A stretch of 64,000 nucleotides of DNA from Eutreptiella sp. 'Long Island Sound 2002' (lineage: Eukaryota; Euglenozoa; Euglenophyceae; Eutreptiales; Eutreptiaceae), in contig OZ038381.1 in assembly GCA_964036045.1 (NCBI GenBank), positions 153,344,352 through 153,408,351 of the forward strand. The letters run 5' to 3'. Below, piece after piece: positions 21,701-32,500 of this stretch; the stretch's first letter is position 1, and each line of letters begins with the position of its first letter. The translations under genes were made by a program, and so were the position numbers. The notes beneath the pieces are model-generated. The model worked only from the letters and a program-made list of their open reading frames with translations, did no database searches and was not told the origin of the DNA.

Positions 21701-23080
21701 ATGGAAGAGCTCATTGACCACTGGCATAACGCCCAGCTCATGCATCCTGGTCCGGACAAGATGCAGCAGGACCTGGAGTGGCGCTTCAAGTTCCCACCGG
21801 GGTACTACGCCCTCCTGGACAAGTACTGCAGCGACTGCGCCGTGTGTCGGGCCACGAAGAGCCCCAACCACTCTACAGCGGGCAACCCGGTGTATACAGC
21901 TATACCGGAGGCCCACATGCGGTCCGTGGCCATGGATGTGTTCGCCATGCCGGAGGTCACCGTGGAAGGAGAGACCTATGATTGTGTCATCCTGGCGGTG
22001 GACAGGCACAGCGGGTATATCGTGGCAGTCCCGGGCAAGAAGTCCAAGAAGAAGGACAAGAAGGACAAGCATGGAGTGGGTCTGCAGGCCAAGACCATCG
22101 CCAACGCCATGATCAGGCATTGGCTGACGATTTTTGATGTCCCAGCTGTCATCTGCAGCGATCGGGGCAGTCAATTCGTGGAGACGTGGTACAAGACGAT
22201 GTGCAAGCACATGGGCATTCGGCACGCCAAGACCGTGGCGTACCACAGCAGGTCGAATGGCCGGGCTGAGGTGGCCGGGCAGCAGATGTTAGAAAAGTTC
22301 CGCCAGCTGCACATCGACGAACCGGGCCGGAATTGGTACAATTCGCTGTGGAGAGTACTCCAAGCGTATCACGACCTTCCGGGACCCACTGGACTGTCGC
22401 CCCATCGTATCCTGTTCCTGCGGGATTCAGTGTCACGCACTCTCCCGTGGTTGAACCATGGCAAAGTGGCCCGGGATGCGAATGCTATGATGGCTGAGGC
22501 GGACAACACGGCAGCCAAGGTGTGCAAGGCACTTCAGGACGAGTATGAGAAGAGGGCCAAGTACTTCAAGCAGGGAAAGGTCCAGAAATATGCTCTCCAA
22601 GACACCGTGTGGCTGGAGCGGCACCACAAGGATGTCCTGTCCAGGCATCGGCAGGCGTCCTGGTACTCGCCGGGGGTAATCATGCGGAAGGTCGGGCAGG
22701 ATGTGTATGCGGTTCGTGTGGGGGATAACAAGATCCTGGACCGCGACCACACCCAGCTCCGTCCCCGAGCACCAGACCCCAGCGGACGTCCCGTCACCTT
22801 CGAGTTCACGGCCGGCGATGTGGACTCGGACGACGAGGGTGAGGACGACGACTTCACCGCGGAGAAGATCCTGGCGGACAAGCCGGACCCGGGGACGCCT
22901 GGGGGGAGGCTTTATAAAGTCCGTTGGAAGGGATTCGCCGCATCCAGAGACTGGTGGGAGCCCCCGAGCAGTTTTGTGCCGAGGTACACCACGGTCTGGA
23001 TGGACTATCTGAAGAAAAAGAACATTTCTTTGGATGTCAAGGACGTGTTGGTTCATTTGGTGGCTGCAGTAGCACCGTAA
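21701..23080 (+). pseudogene. pol: Integrase with C-terminal chromodomain
   Basis: The His/Cys zinc module is present (WHNAQLMHPG, YCSDCAVC). The catalytic core has Asp79 (VAMDVF), Asp154 (VICSDRGSQF) and Glu190 (NGRAEVAG) counted from 21,701, giving exact D,D-35-E spacing. A Lys-rich insert (about residues 113-123) sits inside the core. Near the end, about 22,855-23,035, a chromodomain reads AEKILADK, LYKVRWKGFAASRDWWEPPS and then a basic helix. In chromoviruses this module steers insertion toward particular chromatin. TAA at 23,078-23,080 closes the polyprotein. Confidence 0.88.
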
Positions 23081-23464
23081 TGGATCCCCCTTGGCATTTT
23101 TGTTTGTTTTTGTGCTTGGGAGATGGGTGAGGGCGTACATCCGGGGATTTTTGGGCCTTGATTGGTCATATACCCCCTTCACTCGATCTCCACATATATA
23201 TTTCATTGTGGTATACTTATTTAGGTCAACCGACGACGTTTCTCTATCTTTGATCCCCTTGGTCCATGTTGTAGATCAAGAGGAGACTGGATATGGCGTA
23301 GGGCACCGATTATCAGTGTCCTCACCCCTCCTTTGGGGCGTGGGGGAGGCCTACGACGTGTGTGGGGCCTCCATGTGTCCTTGGGACATGGGGGGGGGGG
23401 GGTTGGAGCCCATTGGGGTCCTCCCGTCCTCTCTTCAATGACTTCCGAGCGGTAACAACGCTCT
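23081..23464 (+). other. Chromovirus 3' untranslated region
   Basis: This lies between the pol stop and the polypurine tract. It is mixed in composition, with a G-run near 23,392-23,402. No frame or motif with a recognisable role was seen. Confidence 0.5.
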
Positions 23465-23475
23465 GAGAAGGGGGG
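23465..23475 (+). promoter_or_regulatory. Polypurine tract
   Basis: GAGAAGGGGGG lies directly before the 3' LTR and is the expected plus-strand primer in reverse transcription. Confidence 0.85.
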
Positions 23476-25829
23476 TGAAGCCGGTTCGGACCCCCGTGGC
23501 CATCTTTGGGTCTCTTGGGGTGTGTATCTATGTGCCGGCAAGCCGCGATTGGCTGATATCATACTCTCCCATCCACCTGACCTAACCCGATGTGATAGTG
23601 TGACAGGTTTGGCCATTCCGGCTATGAGCGGCCATATTCAGTACCGAGGTGCCGCCAGCTGAGATTTATATATCAGAATATCAGGAATCAATAGGGTTTT
23701 TTTATCATAATGTTTCCGTAATTTTTCCGCCTTCCGTTCTGATGGTCAATGTATCGGCGACTGTCAGTTTGCTCGCGATTTTGCGGTAACCGATTGGTTA
23801 ACTGTTATTTCAAGATTTTTTGGCGGAAACCCAGATGAAGGGTCAGATTTCATCAGTAAAGGGTTCCTTGCTTCCGCAATTTTCTAAATATGCACTCGAA
23901 ATTTTTGTCTGAATTTTTCGCGATGTCGAAATCGGATTTTCGACTTCGACATCGCCGCACTTGATTTGGTCTTCTTCGAGTGGTCATACTCCTTTCCCTA
24001 TGCCCAAATCAGGTTTCCCTTATACTTGCCACCCATTTGACTTGGAGATATAAGGGAAACAAAAGTGAATCGTGGGACCACTTTGAAGGGCCATATCTAC
24101 GCGCGAGTGTGGGGAAAGAGAATAAGGAAGGTTGCGTTGCAAGCGCCTCAGTCTCAACTCATTTTTGGTAGGGTCCAACACCCTAAGTCGTCACACACCG
24201 GTTCTATCATAGGATCATGGTCAACATGGTAGGAACTTGTTTATAACTTGTTGACCATGTGTCTGGACTGGATATTATGACTTTCGAGTGTAGCGCATGA
24301 GTCTTGCGGTGGCATATCATCTTTCCTTCGGTTCCCACGTCCATTTTACCCAAAGTTATGACCATGGAGGGGCATGGCATACCATGGTGGGAGCCAATGT
24401 TAAGGGATATGTGTGATATTGGTAGTATATGTCTTGATATGCTCACGCCCATGTTATATATCTTCGTGTGGCCGAAGAGATGGGGGGCCATACGTGCCAA
24501 GGGCTTTGCCCATTCCCCAATTGTGGAATTCAAGACGCTAGACTAAGTCTACCGCGTATGTATTGCTCATGGTATGTTTGGCAAAGAGATCCATGAGTGC
24601 ACTCCCATTTTCATGGGGCATGTAGATATGAGTAGCGAAGGTATCTCCATGCGCCCAATTGGGGATCCAAGTGGGGGAATTGTTTGCAAATGGTTCCAAT
24701 CATTTGTGTATTGAACCATGAGCGGATATCAGGGGTGAGCATAGAGATATACTATCGTGACAACTTTGTATTTGGACATATTTTCATGTATTTGACCTCA
24801 ATTTTGCTCATTTTTGCATTTTGTGTACTTACCTGGTCGGCAAACAGCAAGAAGCCTATGGAGAGTCGAACCGTGGTATGTTGTTCATACGTTGGCATTT
24901 GCGTTGGAGTTGAACACCACCATATGCCGGATCGCGTACTCCATTTGGCTTGGCGCACGAAGGATTACAAGAATTGGTCTCAAGATCATGGGCTGACTTG
25001 GGGAGTGCGTGGCACCCATATCCCAAGAGGTTTCGAGGGTAAAGTGGGGATGTTCATGGGCATGTACCTTTGGTCTCTATCCTCCATGAATACTAGACTT
25101 CGATTCCATGCATACTTTGAGCCTTCGGATTAGTGGTAACTTCAATTATGAGCATATATTTGATATATGGCCAATATGGTGTGAATTGGAAGTTTTTGGC
25201 ATGTTATGAGTTCAAACTCATGGGGCAGTTCTCCAAGCCCATTCGACTCCAAGTCCAACCAAGGTTATGTCAGGGTAGGGCACGGTCCCGAGTGCCACTC
25301 TAGGCCATGACACGCCACCCCCCCTATTGGGCTAGGATATATAGGCTTGGGAGTGAACACATTTTTGGGGTTTATGTAGTGACTTGTGACACATGGCATT
25401 TAGCCATCTTATTTGATTGGGTTCAGGGCATCATGTTGGTGAGTCAAAGGAAGGTCTTGAGTCCAGGGAATGAGGGGTCTATGGCTGTGAATGTGTACGT
25501 TTCAATCTTTCCCCTACTTTGCTTTATTTGTGTTCATATGCCAATTTCAGGGCTTTCTTCTTTGGTGCAATTCTTGTACATGCCCGCCACCGTGGGACGA
25601 CCGGTGTGCTGAACGGAAGCCCGCAGCGTTGATTGGATTGTGGATTGGGTTATTGCTGTATTTGTGGGACCTGGCTGCTGTTCAGGGTTGAAGGAGGATA
25701 GTATTTTCTATATTTTTGGATTTGGAACCCTGGATTTTGATAAATGCAATCGTTGATCAGGAGCAAGTCAGCAGGGGTAACAGGCGGAAGGGGCACAGCG
25801 GGGGCCGGTCCTGGTAGGGACCTTCTTTA
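23476..25829 (+). repeat. 3' LTR of the chromovirus (2,354 bp)
   Basis: It matches 12,677-15,033 end to end apart from scattered substitutions and a few small indels, for example near 24,196. It ends CTTCTTTA and is followed by GCTA at 25,830-25,833. Here the frame from the LTR ATG (25,747) stops at once in the flank. Confidence 0.92.
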
Positions 25830-25833
25830 GCTA
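25830..25833. other. Target-site duplication GCTA, right copy
   Basis: It matches 12,673-12,676 on the other side of the chromovirus. Confidence 0.75.
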
Positions 25834-28073
25834 CAGGGCGACGAAGGGGGGAAGGAGCCGTGGTGGGGAAGGGAGAGGGGAAGGAAACGGGAGCACAGGC
25901 GGAGGCGGGGAGGGGCGGGGCAGAGGGGGTGGCGGCGGGGGCGGAAGGGCAAGGGGAGGGGCAGGGGCAAAGGGCAGCGGAAGGGCCAGGGGTGGACCCG
26001 TTCAGTGTCGGGGATGTGAGGGCGGACGTGGAAGTGAGGAGGAGGGAGGGGAGGAGTCAGAGGGAGTCGGTAATCGCCGACATCCTCGAGGTGTCGGAGG
26101 ATGAGGGGGAAGGGGCGGGGAGGATGGCGGTGGAGGGAGGCCCAGGACAGCCATCGGCGCCCAATGTGCCTGCGGCTGCCATGAAGTCCATCCTCCCGGA
26201 GGTGCGGAGGCAAGAGGAAGGCAAGGGCGGACGAGGGCAGCTAGAGGCGGGAGCGGCAGGGAGCGGAGACGGCAGCGTGAGCACCGGAGGGAGAGGGCGA
26301 ACGGGAAAGAAAAGGAAAGGGCAGGCAGGGACGACAGGGGCTGTACATGCGAAGGGACACCTGGCAGGAAAGGGGGGAAAAGGGAGTGGATGGGGGCAAC
26401 AGTGGCCGCAGCCCCAACACTCGTTCAGGCAGCCGCAGCCGAGGTCGCCCCCAGGGGTCAGTGCGGCGGTAAGGGCGGAGGAGGAGAGGGAGGCGCGCCG
26501 CCAGCAGGCGGCGCGGTACGAGGCGCTGGCGCACGTGGAGTACCAGCGCCGTCGCCGCCAGCCCCCAGGGCAAGGGCCGGACACCATCTACCAGTTGGAG
26601 ATGGAGCCGGGGAGGACGGGGATAAGGGGGGGGCAGGCGGAGCAGAGCAGCGCAGCGGTGCAGAGCAGTGGTGCGGAACAGGTAGAGGCCGGCAGGGGCA
26701 AGCAGGGGAAAGGGGCGGGGCAACAAGGGCTACAGGGGAAGGGACAAGGGAAGGCGGGACTCCACGGAGTAGGCGGCAAGGGACGCGGGGCGATGGAGCA
26801 ACAAGGCAAGGGGCAGGGGAAAGGGGGTGGCCTTGGGTACATGGGCTCGCCAGTGTTCCCAGGGGCGGGATTGGGATGGTGGGGAGGTGTAGTCCCGCCA
26901 GCCGTCCCACCAATCGTCCCACGGTTCCCGCCGCCGCCATACCCGGCGATGGGGATGATGTACCCGCCCCTGCCGATGTACCCAGGCATGCAGCCACAGG
27001 CGCACATGCAACAGCACCAGCAGGCCGGTGGGACAGCGTGGGGAGCGCAGGAAGGGAAGGGAGAGGAGCACAGGAGGGCGTGGGAGAGGTTCGGGGAGGC
27101 GGGGAGGAGCCTGCGGGAGAGGGAGTGACTTCAGGAGGCCAGAGACAGGGGTGAGGTGGGCGGAACGGAGGAGGGGAGGACGGAGGGGACCGACAGGCCG
27201 CAGGGAGGGGAAGCACAGGCAGTGGAGGAACCGCAGAGGGCGGGGGCGGACCTTCGGAGGAGGCAGGAGGGAGATGAGAGGGCGGAAAGGGAGGGAGGAC
27301 GACAGGAGGAGCGTAGGGGGCGGGAGGATACCCCGCTGGTGCCGTTCCGACGGCCGGCTATTTCACCGGAGCAAGAGGGAGAGATGCAGGAGAGGGCATG
27401 GAGGCGGATCAGGGGGGAGGCGGCGAGGCTGGCGGACAGGGACAGGGCGGTGGCGGCGCAAGAGCGCAGGGTGCGGGAGGAGGAGGAGGCGGTGGCCCGG
27501 GGGGCCCGCTGGGTCCTCCCGGATCCGGAAGGGGACACCCCCTCCACGGACGTTGAGGGGCAGTCGCCGTCAGGGAAAAGGGCCAGGGAGGAGGACGAGG
27601 AGGCAGGGCGGGAAAGGGGGAAGCTGCACAGGTGGGAGGAGCGAGGGGCAGGGGAGTTGGAGGGGGCACCGCGGCCGGCCAGCCCCAGTCCGGAGCCGAC
27701 GCCGACGGACTGGGACTCGCAGTCCCCGCCGCCGCGGCAGTATGCGCCGCCGCCGGTGCGGAGGAGACCCGGGACGGTCGCGGGGTGGGCGGAGGGGGAC
27801 GTGGTGGAGCTGGCCTGCTACGTGAAGTGGGCGGGGAAGACGAGGGGAAGGCAGGATAAGAGGGGCCCCCGCCCCTTCAGTGACCTGGTCGGCAGGGCGG
27901 GGAGGCCCGGGGAAAGGGGGCCGGAGATGGAAGAGTGGCGGTTGAGGAGGATGCTGGGGGCGGCGCTCCCGGGGGTGCGCCTGGACTGTCCCCAGGAGAA
28001 GGGGAAGAAGCCCAGGGTTCAGATGCTGCGAGAGCTGTTGCAGCGGGAGGGACGGTACGGTGGCGACGCATAG
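25834..28073 (+). pseudogene. 3' part of the ORF1-like frame interrupted by the chromovirus
   Basis: This continues the phase of 12,481-12,676 once the element and one GCTA are removed. The first part (to TGA 27,126-27,128) is Gly/Gln/Lys-rich with repeated GKGQGKG strings (about 26,690-26,840), then a Pro/Met-rich tract (FPPPPYPAMGMMYPPLPMYP near 26,930). After the TGA the same phase continues to TAG 28,071: an Arg/Glu coiled-coil at about 27,380-27,490, a basic-acidic patch near 27,570, and a compact C-terminal stretch (VVELACYVKWAGKTR, MEEWRLRRMLGAALPGVRLD) from 27,800. It may be a LINE first ORF, but no known domain was recognised. Confidence 0.5.
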
Positions 28074-28579
28074 GGCCGGGCAGGGCCAGGGACTTGCGGA
28101 AGGACGGGCAGATGGGATGCGGGGAGGCGGACGCAGGGGGTCGGCGGAGGTGGAGGAGGGTGAGGAGGGGATGTGACGGACAAGAGGAGGGGAGGAGGGG
28201 AGCAGAGAGGTGCAGGTGCGCGGAGGAGGACAGGGACACGGCTGACAGTGGAGGGGGATGTGGTGATGGAGGACGCGGACGAGAACCCCAAGCGGAGAGC
28301 ACAGGACGAGCGGCGGGGGAGAGGGGAGAAGGGGCGGCGGAGTACGGGGGCGCAAGCGAGTGCGGAGGAGGCAACCGGGGAGTGGGACGCGCGACGTATC
28401 GTGGGTACGGCGAACAGCGTGGGGCAGAAAGGGCAGCAGACGGGGAGCAGTATCGTGGTACGGTGACGGAGCGGAGCGCGAGGTCGTGGCAGGCGAGAAC
28501 GTCCGGCGAAGGCGTGGAGCAGCGCGGCGCCGGGGCTCGGACTTGCAGCTCTCTGAGTGGCAGGAAGGTGCTGCCTTGA
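28074..28579. other. Purine-rich DNA without a supported gene
   Basis: Composition is like that of the frame before it. Frames are short, for example VEGDVVMEDADENPKRRAQ within 28,173-28,466, and resemble nothing I know. This may be the untranslated or decayed continuation of the same element. Confidence 0.35.
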
Positions 28580-29668
28580 AAACAATGAGCTTACGGGCGC
28601 CATGCTCAGAGGGGTTGACCACGCCAGGCCTGCAGCGGCGGAAATTCGGCAAGCGTCTCCAGCACATGGGGGGTACAGGGCCACAGACCAGACCACAGAT
28701 ACACCCACCCCCCACCTACTCCGCCAGGCCACCCTGTATGCACCAGCGCACACACAGACTGCACATGCAGGCGCCCAGGCGCTGCCCACACCCCTCCCCT
28801 GTGTGGCTGTATGTTGACCTCCGAAAAGCCAGTACCCACTGGGGTTTTTGAAATCCAAAGGACCTAAATAACCCAGGGCCGGTAGCAGCGCCCCACAAGG
28901 GTGACTCTGACCGCCCCACCCCCCACGACCAGGTGACCCGGAAACACAGGTGTGTGACCGAGGGGGGCCAGCGCAAGCGAGCATGCCAGTGCGAAGGAGG
29001 AAGCCAACGTGGGACACATCAAACGCTACGCCCCAACCTCGGTCCGAAGGCGACAATGCCCTGAACCCTGTAGAAGCAGCCCGACTCTTACCCCATCCAG
29101 GGACGAGGGAAGGGACGAACTGCAAAGCACTGTCTGCGTGACACGGACAATCATGGAACTGTGTAGGCGAAGAGGGTCGTGAGGCAGGCGCGGCTGGAGC
29201 ACAGTGGCGGGTACACACCTGACCAATGAAGCCCCCCCCCCCCCCCAACAGGGCGCCAGGCAGCGAGGATGGGGTGAGAGGCGGGGACTGAGGGAGCACC
29301 CAGGGGAAATGGTAGGGGCGAGAGGGAGGGGCAGGGGTAGGGCACACGAGTGGCACACACGAGTGACAGCGATGCACGGGCAGGGAGGGTAGTCGTGCAG
29401 GCAGGGTCGACTGCGAGAAGGAGAATGGGAAGGGAGACAGGCGAGAGAGGGGGCGCAGGGCAGCGGGACCAGGGTAACACGAAGAAGAGCAGAGGACACG
29501 GGCAGGGCGCGCGGGAGCAGCAAGGAGCGCGAGCACAAAAAAAAAAACAACGGCAGGACGGGCGGACACACAGGAAGGGCACAAAGAGGAGGCAGGGCGC
29601 GGGAGGTGGGGGGCACAGGGGGCCAACGAGGGCGCAAAGGAACACAATGACTCTCACAGAGAAGCACC
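28580..29668. other. Unassigned region with an abrupt composition change
   Basis: At about 28,570 the strong G/A bias of the + strand ends, giving mixed, C-rich sequence until about 29,160, where purine-rich DNA resumes. A run of 17 C lies at about 29,230-29,246 and an A-run near 29,538. No protein, RNA gene or matching repeat was recognised. The 28,580-29,160 part could be a separate inserted element. Confidence 0.35.
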
Positions 29669-29914
29669 ATGCCGTTGACCCGCATAGAGCCGTACCGACC
29701 GCCCCGCCCGACCATCAGGGAACTGATGGAGGGGCGGCCGGCGGGAGAGGACGACGGGGGAGTCCCCCCGAAGGGGTATCTGGGGAGGCCGCCCAGGTCG
29801 GCCTACAGGTCAGATGATAGGGCGGAGGCCCTGAGGCACGTGAGGACGCGCAAGATACAGCCTTGGCGCGGAGACGACCAGCGGCGAGCACACGGAGCAG
29901 GGGAACAACACTAA
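29669..29914 (+). CDS. Small hypothetical protein (81 aa)
   Basis: The ATG has CACC before it. The product is balanced in composition, unlike neighbouring low-complexity frames: RIEPYRPPRPTIRELMEG, then PPKGYLGRPPRSAYRSDDRA and a basic C-terminus, ending in TAA. No signal peptide, membrane segment or known motif is visible. It may be a fragment of a retrotransposon ORF in purine-rich surroundings or simply a chance frame. Only comparison with other copies would decide. Confidence 0.3.
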   Translation: MPLTRIEPYRPPRPTIRELMEGRPAGEDDGGVPPKGYLGRPPRSAYRSDDRAEALRHVRTRKIQPWRGDDQRRAHGAGEQH

Positions 29915-30218
29915 GAGGGCGGGCAGGAGACAGAGGGGAGGGGAGGGTAGAGAGGGGAGAGAGCGGATACTTGTGCAGCAACGCGGGCTGAATGGCTGAT
30001 TCGCCCGGCACGGCCGGGGACCGCCAGGAGCAACGCCACAGGATGGCGGAGGGACTGGACGTGAGCAAGGAACAGAAACGAGATGGCGATGCAGTGATAT
30101 TGTGCGTGCATGCAGGGAGGAGGGAACCAAGCAAAAAGGAAAAAGGCGGAAAAAAGAATAAACAAGGGGGAAACAAACGCGGACAACACCACAAGGAGGC
30201 GGGACAGAAAAGGACAAG

Positions 30219-30646
30219 TGGCTAGGGCCACGCGACGGCCCCAGGTGACTAGGACAGCTAGGGAGACGGCACAGGGGAGAGGGGCGGGGGAGGGAGAGGA
30301 GCGACCCGTGCTAGGCGCACGAAACGGTCCCCGGATGGATGAGGATCCAGTGGGCCCGCGCCACGGGGTTGCTGGTGGCCCGGTGGGGTATAAACACGGG
30401 ATGAGGGATGGGATGGGGCCGCAAGACAGCCCGGGGGATTAGGCCAGGGCCGCGGCACAGGGGAAAGGGAGGGAGGCGGGAAGGGAGCGCCCCGTGCTAG
30501 GCGCACGAAACGGTCCCTGGAAGGAAGAGGCCCCAATGGGCCAGCGCCACAGGGTAGCAGGCGACCCGGTGGGGTATAAACACGGGATGCAGGGACAAGA
30601 GGACGGGGCGGGGAAGGGCGTGTGGCTAGGGCCGCACAACGGCCCG
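30219..30646. repeat. Hairpin-bearing repeat with 186 bp period and TATA motif
   Basis: A short element of the form GTG(G)CTAGG-GC(C)CAC followed by ACGGYCC recurs at 30,219, 30,308, 30,494 and 30,622. The first copy is a perfect stem GTGGC/GCCAC with loop TAGG. The second and third copies are 186 bp apart. GGTGGGGTATAAACACGGG also recurs 186 bp apart (about 30,382 and 30,568). Repeated TATA-bearing units upstream of retrotransposons can be promoter monomers; here the downstream partner is unclear. Confidence 0.6.
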
Positions 30647-32340
30647 AAGGGGTAGGGAGTCAATGGGACGCTGGGAACGGGCCGGTGCCGGGATGAGGCA
30701 ACGGGAAATGGGACAAGGGAAGGGCAGGGAGGCCGAAAGCGCCAAGTAACAGCCCCATGGGATTGGGAAACCAGTCGCCATGGAGTGGTGAACCGTGGGC
30801 CAACCATGGGGAGCCTGGCCACGGGAAGTCGGGAAAATGCCCTGAACTCCGAGACGGCCGTGAGGTGTCCACAGGGGTGAGGGTTGACCTTGAGATCCCC
30901 GGGTCAATGGCCTGAGTACACGTAGGTTCACGCGTGAGCGGGACGGGGGGGAAAGTGGAAAGGGTCGCACCCTGGCCTCCAGCCGTGGATGGACGAAAAC
31001 CAAGTGCATCCAGGAGCCGAGTGGGTACTCCAGCCCGTGAGGGATGGGGAGTGGTGGAATGTGGTTCACAGAGAGAAATGCTCCGCTGTCGGCGAGGGCT
31101 ATCCACAGGAAACCCGCCTGCAGGCGCCCAATAGGCTGTGCTAGGGGGGGAAGGCCGGGGGATCCTTCAAAAGGTGACCGCAAGGAGCTGAAACCGTGAG
31201 GGCAGCGACTGAAGGGAGCCTACCACCGGTCATGCCCCGAGGAAGCCTGGTTCAAGTTCTCGGCCGTGAGGTGAGACAGGGGTCGCCAGGGGAACTGATG
31301 GTGGAGAGCACTCCTTCCCGCCAGAGGCGGCCACCATGTAAAACAAACAACGAGGAGTCAGATGAGGCTGCGGAAGCGGCCGCCCTTACTTACTTTACTT
31401 ACTTACTGTGCCTCAGCCAGGAGTGGCGAGGGCAGTACGACCTGTTCAACATACACGCTATGCACGCAAAAAGAGCACTCCTTCCCTCCAAGCCCTGACA
31501 GGGAAACGCGTAGTGGCGTCCGTGTTAGGCCACAGTCGCTTAGTAGCGCTGTGTTCTCTTGTTATTTCACAGGAGGGTCAAAAGGGCCCGAGACTTCATT
31601 GTCATGAACACCCAGTAGCGTGTGTAGGTGTCAAGCAAGCCTGGCAGGTGATGAGTGCAAAGTGCTGAGTGCTCACTCTGTCTTAGAAGGCTGGTGCTGG
31701 CGTTAGTGAGTGTAGTGTAGTGGTGTCTTCTGTCCCGCGTGCTTTTCCACGTGGGCAGGGGAGTGCGTTGCTTTTGGCCTTTAGAAAAATGGGCGTTTTG
31801 TATGCCCTTAGCACACTTGGCCACCGCTCCCCTCTAGTAGGTAGGGCTTTTGCCGTCTTCCCCCAAGGATAGGCGCCAGCACAGAGACTGGACGCCATAG
31901 GAGTGGTAATAGTACCTGATGAGGACCTCCGGTCCGACGTCAGCGAAACCCGGTCTCCGGGAGCCACGACGGGGAGAGAAGTAAGACACCTACAGACATA
32001 CGTAGCACACTTAGGGCCATGGTAAACCCTGTAAGGAAGGGTAGAACCCCATGGGTCTGGACCAGTCAGGGGTCCTAACTGTGGGCACGCTTGTCCCCAA
32101 GGAGGTTGGACACACCTTGCTTCATAACACCTTGCTTGTCATTCCCCCTGGAGTAGAAAGCCACCGCTCTTTGTTGGCTCCCCAAGGTCATTACATCATG
32201 GCAGTTCCCGTGCAACACATGGTCAACAAGGCACACACTTGCTGGATGGCTGCAAACCTGATAAGCGGCCATCTGGCACACGCTGGTAACCATAGGCATG
32301 GGACTGCAGGGCACAGACAGGGTAGGTGCAGTGCTCTGAG
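30647..32340. other. Unassigned region between repeats
   Basis: No supported gene was found. Up to about 31,180 the + strand is purine-rich; after that composition is mixed. A CTTACTTACTTTACTTACTTACT tract lies at about 31,385-31,408. Short frames carry no motif. The 31,300-32,340 part might hold the 3' terminal repeat of the minus-strand Ty3-like element, but no matching copy was found at its other end. Confidence 0.35.
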
Positions 32341-32359
32341 AGCAGCGGTCTGAGCAAAA

Positions 32360-32445
32360 CCAATGGCCTTCGGCCAGGGTGTGGTTGTCACGGGGGGCCA
32401 ACGGTCCTGTCCTGCGATGCAATGCGGGGCAACGTTGACAACTGC
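32360..32445. repeat. Dispersed ~85 bp repeat, copy 2
   Basis: It matches 326-410 in the same orientation with a handful of substitutions. It lies just beyond the 3' end of the minus-strand Ty3-like element, so it might belong to that element's terminal region. Confidence 0.7.
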
Positions 32446-32500
32446 TGTCACACACATACGCAGGCATATCTGCACAAGAGTGCTCACCGCCCCTGGAAGG

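Larger units (their letters stand above)
12677..25829 (+). mobile_element. Full-length Ty3/gypsy chromovirus, 13,153 bp
   Basis: It has two near-identical LTRs, a tRNA primer site directly after the first, a polypurine tract directly before the second, and a GCTA duplication. Between them gag, aspartic protease, an extra RNase H-like segment, reverse transcriptase, RNase H, integrase and chromodomain follow in one reading phase. That order with a C-terminal chromodomain defines chromoviruses. The whole gag-pol frame, 14,948-23,080, contains five stops (TAG 16,715, TAG 18,011, TGA 18,989, TGA 20,978, TGA 21,698) and no frameshift, so it is either a young dead copy or needs read-through. By eye, LTR divergence is about 3 percent over the first 700 bases. 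Confidence 0.93.

Noticed and set aside
1131-28073. A reassigned nuclear genetic code (TGA or TAG read as sense)
   Set aside because: No host gene is available to test it, the stops occur in probably dead retroelements, and the terminal stops include TAG; mutation explains the pattern with fewer assumptions.
29230-29246. C17 run as a retrotransposon tail
   Set aside because: No element with a matching end or target duplication lies beside it.
31250-31270. Box B-like GGTTCAAGTTC
   Set aside because: It departs from the consensus, and no box A sits at the right distance upstream.
31300-32340. 3' LTR of the minus-strand Ty3-like element
   Set aside because: No matching copy was found near 36,400-37,300, and there is no primer site, so it cannot be supported.
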